Part shown: piece after piece, positions 1 through 11,200 of the stretch
Position numbering within the stretch: position 1 is the stretch's first letter
Layout: every line of letters starts with the position of its first letter
From: Sperchopsis tessellata
Taxonomy: Eukaryota; Arthropoda; Insecta; Coleoptera; Hydrophilidae
Direction of reading: 5' to 3'
NCBI GenBank assembly: GCA_033557685.1
Contig: JAWQRN010000157.1
Coordinates: 1-35,768 of the forward strand
Length of the DNA: 35,768 bases
The notes under the pieces: generated by a model
The model's input: the letters and a program-made list of their open reading frames with translations, nothing else
Database searches by the model: none
What the model was told of the DNA's origin: nothing
Program-made: the position numbers and the translations under genes

Positions 1-706
1 CCGCAAATCGTAGTTTTCAGGCACAAAATTCGACATGTTCAACACTATGAAAAAATATGTTGTTGTATGAAACTTGTTTTGTTGTGAGTTAAAAGTCTTT
101 GACAGTCACTACATTGACACCTAAAGCCATCTATGAGCATTCCGGTTTCATATTTACAGACCTGGTATATATATCCAGTACTAAATATACATATATTAGC
201 ATAGTGTAATGCAATGTAAATCTACATCCAGTAATCTATGTACTTTTACACAATTTCTGCATCCTTTTTTTGACAATCTACAACAGGTAGATTTAATAAA
301 TACTAATTTCGAAAAAGTCTGACCAGATTGATCATAAAATTATCATTCAGTAGCTGCAATTTTTTGGCTTCTCCAAAGATCTAGCAAACAGGATATGTCA
401 CCTCATACTTCACCTTATACTTATCGCTACACCACCTGTGTGAACATCATCTTGATTATTCCTCTAATACATTATTCTATGACTCCTCCATCATGATACT
501 AAACTCTATCTTACACCATTTCAACTATCGAGGCAAAAACTTAGTTCAATGTAATTTTATTATTTAAGTACTGTATTATCCTAAATATGAATAGTCTTGT
601 ATATTGTACCTTTTTTGTTATTTGTATTATACATGTAAATATCACTCTACGCTGACAGTCAAACCATTATGACAGTTCGATGGTAGACAGTCCGCCATTA
701 TTAAAA
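1..706. other. AT-rich non-coding, probably Nedd4 intron
   Basis: No open frame with recognisable protein similarity and no convincing exon is seen here on either strand. Because the first Nedd4 exon in the window (2135) starts in the middle of the protein, this stretch is inferred to be intron of that gene. The earlier exons would lie to the left of the window. Confidence 0.5.
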
Positions 707-1759
707 ATGGATCGCTATTCGACACAACAATGCATTCTTATTGTTAAACATTATTTCAAAAATTGTGAAAGTTTGACTGCCACGATTTGCAAATTGCGTC
801 CAATTTTTGGTAAACAAAATGTTCCAAGTGTATCAACTGTTAAGAGAATAACCGAAAAATTCTAGAAGACTGGGTCGATTACTGATATCAGACCATTGAC
901 ACGTGTTCGTCCAGGTCGTTTTGCAGAAAACATCACGGCTGTTCACCAGAATGTGGTGAGGGATCATCCATTCTGCATCGTGTTCAAGAATTGGACATTT
1001 CAAGAAGCACTATGCAGCATATTCTCACGAAAGATTTGCGTCTCCATGCCTACAAAATCCAACTTACGCAACAACTTAAGCACAGCAAAGAGAGTTCGTC
1101 AAATGGTTCATTGAACAACAACAAGTGAATTTTTTGTTTTCCAACTAAATCATCTTCAGGAATGAGGCCCATTTTCATGTTGATGGCTTCGTAAACAGGC
1201 AAAATTGCCGCATTTCTAGTGAAGAAATCCCACATGTGTTTCATGAGAAGAAAATGCATCCTAAACGTATCACTGTTTGGTGTGGATTTTGAGCTGGAGG
1301 CATCTTTGGATCATTTTTCCTCAAATATGCTGCTGGGAATGCACAAACAGTCAATGGTGAATGGTAGCGGGGCATGATAACGCAGTTTTTCGTGCCTCCA
1401 ATGGATGGTATGAATCTCAAAGACATGTGGTTCCAACAGGATGGTGCCACTTGCCACACATCACGTGAAACAATGGCATTGTTGCACGAGACATTTCCTG
1501 GTCGTGTAATTTCCCGTTTGGGCGACCAGAATTGGCCGCCTAGATTGTGCCTTTGCACTTTATCTGGAGTTTTTTGAAGTCAAAAATCCTCAACAAGCCC
1601 ACGACCACCCAAGCCTTGAAGGAGGAGATTAGACGCCGTATCACTGAAATCCATTCACAGTTATGCCAAACCGCGATTGAAAATTTCGCCAAAATAACCG
1701 AGGAGGGCATTTTTCAGTTATGTTGTTCCATACATAATTCCCACATGTCTAGTTTATGA
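707..1759 (+). pseudogene. Decayed mariner-like transposase with N-terminal HTH (DUF4817 type)
   Basis: Relic of a Tc1/mariner-superfamily transposase, the DDE enzyme that cuts and pastes its own element at TA sites. It starts MDRYSTQQ and runs through an N-terminal helix-turn-helix region (707-865), as in the insect family whose N-terminus matches DUF4817. The frame is then broken by stops and shifts. Catalytic-core pieces remain legible: FRNEAHFHVDGFV near 1157-1190, where the family's first Asp (SDEAHF) is now Asn; HPKRITVWCGF near 1260-1290; and FQQDGATCHT near 1433, carrying the second Asp. NWPPR near 1530 follows, and after it the third acidic block is scrambled. At least four stops or shifts interrupt it, so it is inactive. 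I could not find convincing terminal inverted repeats. It sits in sense orientation in a presumed Nedd4 intron. Confidence 0.85.
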
Positions 1760-2134
1760 TTAAATCAAAAATTCAGTATTTTCTAAAAAACCTGTGTTTT
1801 ATTTAAAATTTAGATTTTTGTCCCAACCTTTATTTTCTAGTTAGATTCAAAACATGGTTTGAAATTCTATTTATAACTTCATCAGATTGCAAATTTTATT
1901 TACAGAAAAGGTATTTTTGTTTATATTCCTGTAAAATATAGACATTTATACTAGAAAACGAATATGTTATGACAAACTACCATCCTTTCTGTGTATCATC
2001 AGGTAATTTGAAGGATAAGCTTACAATTATAGACAAAAAATATATTACAAATCCACTCTCTGACCAAAAACAAAACATGATCAAAACAAGCTAATTTTGT
2101 AATGTTTTTTATTCTCATTATTATTTTTTTCCAG
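1760..2134 (+). other. Intron sequence before the first visible Nedd4 exon
   Basis: AT-rich, no coding signal. It ends in a polypyrimidine tract followed by CCAG at 2131-2134, a clean splice acceptor for the exon at 2135. Confidence 0.6.
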
Positions 2135-2264
2135 TAATAATGTAGATAACCAACTGCAAGAGCAGCGAGTGCACGATCAAGCCATAGAATTTGAAAGGCG
2201 GTTTCACATAAGCGTAGACGATGAAAATAACACGAGAGGAGATGCATCCAACAACACAAGTCAG
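2135..2264 (+). CDS. Nedd4: Nedd4 exon: linker after the N-terminal region
   Basis: 130 bp, entering in phase 1 short of a codon (the first T completes one) and leaving in phase 0. The acceptor is TTTTTTTCCAG at 2134 and the donor GTAAGA at 2265. It encodes an Asn/Gln-rich linker containing EFERRFHISVDDENN. This resembles the R-R-HIS-(E/V)D segment that follows the first WW domain in Nedd4 and Nedd4L proteins. Since it leaves in phase 0, it can join either the exon at 3080 or the one at 4247. Confidence 0.85.
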
Positions 2265-5200
2265 GTAAGAGTACGTATATCATTTTGATAATTATTCATG
2301 TTTATTGTATTAGTATACTGCATGACTAATAACTAATTCGCATTACTAGCCAATGTTTTTTAGAGAACTGTTTATCTTAGTAAAAGGTTAATTTGATGTA
2401 ACTTTTCTTTAATTTTATGATGTTCAGAAAAATAAATATTACCTTAGAATTGCAATGTTCTCTTAAAGTCAATAGCTACTTATAAAATCCACAGAATTTA
2501 GATATGCCATGTACAATGGTGTGTCTTTTCTTTTGCATCACTAAGAAACTCGATAAGCCCTATATTACTCTGCATCAGTGATACAACAAAGTAAATGTGC
2601 AGTCTCGTAAACCATGAAAACACAGTGTGGATATAGGAACTAAAAAATTTGTCTATCAAAGTATGTTGCTCATGTTAGAAAGCAAAATTTGCGATATTTT
2701 TTGAAGTAGTTAACGCAAATTTATTTTTGCGATAGGTTCACACTGGGCTATCAATGTTTAAGAGATCGCATCTTAGCCTATCGTGACTAATAAAATATAT
2801 CAAATATAAAAAACTCTTTTCTGACATAATAAAAATAAAAAGAAGAATTAATTTCTCCAAAACAAAATGTTCTTTCTCAGAACGTTTTTGATATTTATCA
2901 TGGATGTTCCATAGAATTATTTATTTAACTGAACACCATGAAACAACTGTTATCAATTAAAATATCTGTTATAATATGAAGAGCATTGTGTGTATGATCT
3001 GTTAGCATTTAAAAAGAAGCATAGCCGTCCTTTTAAAGTTGAAAGCGATGCATGTGGTTTTATTTTGCATGCGTAACAGGCACCAACGCCTCGCATATCA
3101 AGGGAAAACAGCCACCAAGATCAGCCTCCACCCCCAGATTGCTTTATCGAACAAAACATGACAAATCATACTCAGCAAACAGTCGATACTATTCCAACTA
3201 TAATTTGCATGGTGCCACATGCCGATTCTCATGAAGGTAATGATTCGGAGTACAATGCCTCAGTTGAAAGTGACAACAGTAGCCCGAGAGATTCTATAGG
3301 TAGTAGTGACTGTGATCAACTTTCCAAAGACGACAATGAAATTGTGGAACAGGTTTTTGGAACACCCATTGAGACTTACGAGGATGAGGTTCGTGAATGA
3401 TCGTATTGCTTGAGTTCTACGTCGGTGTATTTTTTATATTTTATTTGTAGTACTATTGCTATCAGCTAAATTTTTCAATGTGTGGTTGTAATTTGTGAGC
3501 TTTTTATATTGTGGCTATTTCATTTATTGTTTTTCTTTGCATTATCTGTTGTCTCTTAAGCTTCTCTCATAATTATTTTATTTTGAAGATATATATTATT
3601 ATATAAACAAGTTTAGGCCCAACCCGTGGACACCCTGTACCCACATTAATAATACCTTTGAATATAGATACATACCTTTAAAATGTTATATAAATATGTA
3701 TTAAAAATTTGCACTTACTCTTCTATCTTCAGGTTTATTAGGACATAACTTGAAGATATTTTTGTTGGTTTTAAGTTAAATAAACAATATAGCATGAATT
3801 TAGTAGAAAAATGTCAATTAGTACAGAAGTGCCAATTTATAAAAATCTCAATTGTTTGACATATGGCACATGGGCTTTTATTTATTTATATTTAAAAATT
3901 AACTTTATTCGTATCTAGTGTAGTTCCCTTCAATTTTTAGAAAATGGTTAGACTTGGAATATGATCAGAATTTTCAAAAACATACACAGATTTCTATATT
4001 CCATTTTAAGCTGGTTTTTTTTTGTCATCTATCTTCATTTATCTATTGTATTCAACAATAACTTAAAAATTGTGTATTACGCAGCATGTAACTAACTGAA
4101 CTAATAAATTTATCTATAAAGCTATACAACATCTAAAATTTCCCTCACATTTTTTCATGCTACTCACAGTTTTGTGTATGTTTTTGTCATGTCGTTTATG
4201 CAAAATGCCTTTTGAAAAATAGGTATTTTAACGTTTTGTTTTTCAGACGGACGATACTACAGATAGCTCTACAAATACATCCCGCCGTGACTCGACAATA
4301 TCAACGAGTAGTAGTAACCAGAGTCAAAATAACTTGCAAAACTTGGGTGAAGGACTGCCTTCAGGTTGGTCTATGCAGCTGGCACCAAACGGAAGATGGT
4401 TCTTTATAAACCATAATGACCGGACAACATCATGGGTTGATCCTAGGACTGGCCGAGCCAGTCCGATGCCCAATCAAACTGCGGCAGCTGTTACTAACAG
4501 AAAACCTGATGACAACTTGGGTTCTTTGCCTGAAGGATGGGAGGAACGAGTACATTCCGATGGGAGGATATTTTTCATTGACCACAGTAAGTTTTCAATA
4601 GCCTATAATAATAACATTATTTTTGGTTTTGAATTACTGTTCATTTTTTCTGTAGGTTTCGAAATCTCCTTCTTTCCACTACAGCACTACAACCCTAGAT
4701 GGATTTTGGTCTCCGGTATCCCTTTCCTGCATTTAGATCTATAATAATACATTTATTAACAAACAAATTTAAACCATAAGCTTGTAATATAAACAGTAAA
4801 TACTTCATCAGTCAGATGAGTCACCCATGCTACATCACCACGAGTGCATCGGTTGTTCTCTAGAGCTTGCCCAACATAACATACATCAATTAACTTAAAA
4901 ACTAAAACATTAGTATTACTAACATATTTGAACATTACTAAAACTTTATCAAACTATCAACATTTAAATGAAAAAATAAAGTAAGTACTAAGAAAATGAA
5001 AAACAAACCAAGAATAAATCTGAAGCAAGTATTTTGTATTTTTTGGATTATAAAGGGGTCCCTGGTTTCCAAAAGTAGACCATAAACAACATTACATATA
5101 TAAAAATGACGTATCACAAGACACTCATAAAGAAGCAGGGATAGATGGGAAAAAGGTTAAAAAATACCACCAAAACCTATCTTGACAATATTTTAGAAAA

Positions 5201-8200
5201 ACAAAAAATAGATGACCTTCCAAAATTGATTTCAAGCAATGATTGGGTGCCAAAAACATAGACGGGGTTAATTTACTGTTGAGCAGTTTCTAAATTTTCT
5301 GTCTCAAAAGAGTAATGCAATTATGAAACATCGGCATATAGATAAAATTTACAATACTGAAGATATAATTATAAATGACTTGTGTAAACATATTATAATA
5401 GAAGTCCCAAAATGAATTCCTGGGGAACTCTGCTAACCAAAGACTAAAAACCAAAATCTATCCACCATCTCTTTTCATTCTTTCTCGTGCTCTTGGTTTA
5501 ATAGGTTCCTAATCTAACACTCATTCATCATATGTGTCCCTTCATCCTTTGATATAGAACCAAACATTTGCCTCAGCACCTTCTCTTCGAAACACTGAGA
5601 TTCTCATCATCTCTACTATCCATCCAAAAGTTTTCAATTTGATTTTAGTTTTAAAAAGAAACTAAGTAGGTGCATGGTTTGGAAGCAATTTTTCCATGTA
5701 GTTATCATTGATTATTTTTGTATTTTGATTTTAAAAATTAATATATTTGTATTACTTCATGGTTATACTTGTTAGGTGTACAATAAGGTACAGACACAAA
5801 TGTCTTCTTTTTGGAGGCTGCTTCAATATACAAACCCATATCTTCATGTAGTTTTGCTCAATATGTTATTTTATGCATTGTCCTAAGATTAATTTATATT
5901 TCAGATACAAGGACTACACAATGGGAAGATCCTCGGTTATCAAATCCGGAAATTGCTGGACCAGCAATTCCATATTCCAGAGATTATAAACAAAAGTATG
6001 AGTTTTTGAAGAATCAGCTTCGGAAACCTGTAAGTTTTTATTATTTGAAATATTGTTTCTCTTAAGAAAAAGTCTATGGCAGAGTACCTCCAAGATCAAT
6101 GGGATATTTCCAATTTAATTTTTTTTTATCTAGCCAAGCCCCTACAATTTCTATTTGATTTTCTTATTAAACTTAAGTAGTAAAAATAAAGTAAGATTTG
6201 GGCAATGTCAACAAATAATATGGCCTAACTTCAACATCTTCTGAGCAAGACTTGCATCACCTGCTTAAAGTACTCCATTATGATTACATGGAAACTCCTT
6301 TTAATAAGTTCAGAGCGATAATATACTTCTTATTAAGAACGGCACCTGCCTCATCTTCAGGGCTCTAAAACAAAAAGCTAGTGGCAACAACGATAGCAGA
6401 GAGCAAAAACCAATTGGATTACATGAAAAACAAAATGAAACACTGTTCTACAAATGTCAAAACAAATTTGTTTTTGATTATTAATCAACATTTACGTCTT
6501 AATTCAGCCCTGAAGATGAGGCAGGTGCCTCGAAACATGTCATATATTGCTCAATAAAGCAACTTAAATATATACTGGTGTTTCCTTAAACAATTTCTTA
6601 TTTTATTTCTTCTTATTAAGGGCTTAATACATTTTTGATAACTCTTACAGCTTCAGGTGCTTTTATTAAGGAACTTATAGTTAGATAGTTTTGTCAGGCT
6701 CCCCACAGATAACGTCCTTTATTTTAGGAAAATTCATGCCTTAGTCTAGCATAATCTGCCAATATGCAAAAATGCAGTTTTTCCATGCCATCTGCAACAT
6801 CCTCCAATGTGTGTTATTCTTTCCAATCATAATATACATATGTGTAACTATTATTAATGTTATTAATTAGTCTGTTTTTTTTTTTAGACAAATGTACCAA
6901 ATAAATTTGAAATTAAAGTTAGGAGAACCTCAATATTAGAAGATTCATACAGAGTAATTAGTTCGGTATCTAGGATGGATTTATTGAAAACAAAATTGTG
7001 GGTTGAGTTTGAAGGTGAAGTTGGTTTAGACTATGGAGGATTGGCCAGAGAATGGTTCTTTTTACTATCCAAGGAAATGTTCAATCCTTATTATGGATTA
7101 TTCGAATATTCTGCAATGTAAGTATCGGAAAATTATACAAAAGGTTTCCAAAATTTGTTGGACTGTGTTTTCTAAATTATTAAAATAGTATAACCTTAAA
7201 ATATGCTAGATAAAAATCATTTCACCATCCATAAAAGACTAAAATCCACAATTTGCAAACCTTTTACTATAATCACAGTAATTTTGGTACATGAATATAT
7301 TTTTTGTTTCACTATAAAAATTTCTCTTGGCAAAATTTCTAGCACTGTAGATACTTTTCTCAAAAAGAATATAACAGATCCCTAATATAAATATGTTTTA
7401 GGGATAACTATACCTTACAAATTAATCCAACTTCTGGACTGTGCAATGAAGATCATATACATTACTTTAAATTCATTGGAAGAATAGCAGGCATGGCAGT
7501 ATACCACGGAAAATTACTAGACGGTTTGTATTTTTACGTACCAACTTGGAATATTTTTATTTTATTACCAAAGTATATTAAAAACAGGGCGGTAGTGTGG
7601 AGCCTTGTGGTACACTTAAAATAATACAGTTACTACAAATTAATATAATTATTTTTGGAAACATTTAAGCAGTTGTCTATATTATCTGAATTCATGTTTT
7701 ATTTCAGGATGTATTGATATTTAGAAGTAATTGTTTCTTTTTTTCAGCTTTCTTCATTCGTCCATTTTACAAAATGATGTTGGACAAACCGATTGAAATA
7801 AAAGATATGGAATCTGTAGATAGTGAATATTACAAGTCGCTCTTGTGGATTAAAGAAAATGATCCATCAGACTTGGGACTAACATTTTCGGTTGATGAAG
7901 ATTCCTTTGGTCACACATCGCTTCACGAGCTCAAACCTGGTGGTGCTGATATCCCTCTAGATAATTCCAATAAAGACGAATATATATGGTAATATATTTA
8001 AAATTAAGTTTATAAATAATACGGTTGTCAAAATTTGTATGTGCCTATAAAAACGTATCAAAAGCTCTGTAATGACATGTACAACATGTTATTTAATGCC
8101 ATCTCGTTTCATACTATGTAGAAAGTATAGCACTGTTTCACAGGCAGTTCAGAGCTACATATATGCATTCCATTTCGGACATCTGCTGAAACATAACCAT

Positions 8201-11200
8201 GTTGTGATACCAACTCTGTAATTAAGTGTATCGATGTATTTTCTCCAAATGTTGTATGATAGCTTGATTCTTTAGTGTTTTAATTACTGTGACATTGTCT
8301 ATGGCCTTTGTTTGGACCAGCAAACTTCTATGCTTGTACAGTGATGCAAAATGCTTGTATTTGCTTTATATATATTGCGTGATGTGCGTGCTCTTTTATT
8401 ATTATTATTTATTTGTTTCTTTAACGTCGGTATATTTCCGCTGCTATGGCCATTCACCGACGCCAGGGATTAGTCTCCATCACCTGGGAATTTTGCCACA
8501 TCCAGTGTTCCAACTGGAATTGGGTTCTCTTTTACATGTACTTGGTGTTTATTTAACCTACAATACACGGGATCCACCGTTTTACATCCCTCCCGGAAGA
8601 CGAGCACTACAAAGACATTTCCCTAATCACAAAAAGCCGACCGCCTCTGGGAGTCGAACCCAAGACCCCACGCTTAGTACTTAGCCACTGAGCTATGAGA
8701 TGGCTGTGCGTGCTCTTATGGTGGCACAATACAAATCCAAATATAATTTTAAAATTACAACCATACATTTTTGAGCTATTCACTTCCAGTTTTAGGGGAA
8801 TAGTTGGGGACTCTGCATATTGGAGCACTGACAGGGTGCATTGTGTGTTTATATTTAGGTGACAATAGCGTTATTATTTAAAGATTGTATTTCTAATGGT
8901 TTGGTTGTAGCATAGAGTTACTTTATACTTGTAACATACTTGAAAATGTTATATTAATAATTAGTTTTTATGGCGGTTAAGTGGAAGAGCACCTTTGACA
9001 AACTTCACCTCAGTTTATATTTCATTTGTAGAATGCTCACTTTATTTTGGTAATAAAGACATTATCTTTATTATTATTATTGTTTAACATAATGGGAAGA
9101 AAATGTTCAGTTTGTAGAGCTTCAAGTGTAGTGGGCAAAGTATTTTAGACACTTTTAATACGAATACATTTTATACTTTCTTAACACTTTTTTGGAGGAG
9201 TTGATGATCTTAATGTTCTTGATCTCGTCGTTGGTTATATAATACTGCCCCTATGTGTTGTATATTCTTTCTCCCAATTTCCTTTTCAGGTTAATAATAT
9301 GGATGTATTTTTGACTTCTTAGTACATATCCATGTACTTCATCGTTGATTTGAATGTGTATGTTTGTCTTCGTGTGTCCGCCCATAATTTGTACGATACT
9401 CAGAATGTATTCGTACTTTATCCTCGTTTCTATATTCATTTCTGTTCGGTATAGGTTGCTTATTGGGGTTCTTCTGTTGAGGTTTCTTAATGCCTTTATT
9501 GCTTTATTGTGTGCAATTTGGATTCGCTTAATGTTTTGTTTCGTAGTACCACCCCAAGCATTAATCTGGTAGTTAATATGAGATATTATATATGCAGTAT
9601 AGGCCAGCTGTTTTGTTCTTAGTATCCTGAGGTTCTTTTGATTGCTCCAACCATCGGTGCTATTTTTTTACATATCTTGTCTGTGCGGTCGTTCCATTTG
9701 AGACAGTCATCAATTCTTAAACCTAAATATGTCGTGGCTTTTTCCTTCTGAACGAGCTTATCCTCTATACAAATATTTATACTTATTTCTGAGTGGTTTT
9801 TGTTCTGTGAGAAAAGCATGTATTTTGTTTTTTCTGTATAAATTTTTGTTTCTGTATAATAAACAGGTATCATTGGCATATACATATTATGATCCTATGA
9901 GGTATTGGTCTTTTGAATCATTGATATAAATATTGTACAGGATTGGTCCCAAGACACTACCTTGTGGTACCCCATATCTTGTGCGGTTGCTGCACAGTGT
10001 TCAATCTATGTTTCTTTTTGCGTCCTGTTCTTTAGATACATCTCAAAGATCCTCTGTTAATTTCTCCTAACTCTTGCCTTTCTAAGTATTTCCAATAGGA
10101 GCTTTGTTGACACCGTATCGAATGCTTTTTTTAAGTCGATATAAAGACATGTAACATATTCTCCTTTAACTAGGCCAGCCTGTATGTCGGTTGGCAGATC
10201 ATTTATTGCTGATATGGTACTAGAATGTTCTTGAAATGCATATTGTTTCCTGTTTATGAATTTTGTCTTTCTAAAATACTTCATTAACCGTTTCTTTAAG
10301 ATTTTCTCGATTATTTTGCTACATATTGATATTAGAGCTACTGGCCTGTAGTTGCTTATCTGATTTTTGTCTCCACTTTTAAATATCAGCACTATGGTTG
10401 TTTCTTTCAAAAATTCTGGATATGTACCAGTTTTTAATACTTCATTTATTAGCTTGGTTAGTGTAGGTGTTATTTCATGACATTCTTCCTTACTTGTTTC
10501 TGCTGTTATTCCGTCATATCCAGGTGCTTTACCATTCTTTAACACTGCTATAATTCTCTTCAGTTCAGCTGTATTGGTTTCATACAAATAAAATGAATTC
10601 TCTTCGCTCCTCTTTTACGTACAAATTGGCTTTCCTATTTTTTTTATTATTTCTTTGGCAAGATATTCCCCTATGTCTGCAAAGGAAGTGTTTGCATATT
10701 GTGCTATTTCTTCTTTCGTATTGTTTTCTTCACATATTGTTCTTAACTGTTCAATATTATTTTTGGTGTTGTTATTTTCATTATTTAATGTAAAATTAAT
10801 CACTTTCCACATTTTCCTAGGATTATTTATTGCATTTTGGAGCCTTTTGTTTATGTACACCTTTTCTTTTCTTTTATGTATTGCTTTACATCTTTTTTAG
10901 CTTCTTTATATTCAGCTATTATTGATTTTTACAATTATGTTTTTGTGTAAAACAATGATTTGAGGTTATTTCATAAAGTTCTTCTATTTCAAATTCTCAC
11001 ATTATATTGACCCTTTTTACATAATTAGGTATACATCAATTATATCTACTGATAAGAGATTTGTTTTCAATACTAAACCGTGTAGAAGAGTCTTAGAGTT
11101 TTGACATTTTCTCCTCTATTGCAAGGGCTTTAAGGCAAGCAATTTTACTTTGACCCAGAACAATAATTTTATAGTTATTAACAGTTGAATCCAACAGTTT

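Noticed and set aside
1241..1558. Minus-strand open frame of 105 codons
   Set aside because: It is the antisense of the mariner transposase relic, whose plus-strand motifs are clear.
6510..6536. Strict hammerhead at the intron foldback motif
   Set aside because: An extra U separates CTGAAGA from stem II and no adjacent stem III or NUH triplet could be paired; kept only as a look-alike motif.
8289..8684. Plus-strand open frame of 131 codons, with a look-alike at 31859-32170
   Set aside because: Both lie over the two SINE copies; the shared 'protein' is just the translated SINE body.
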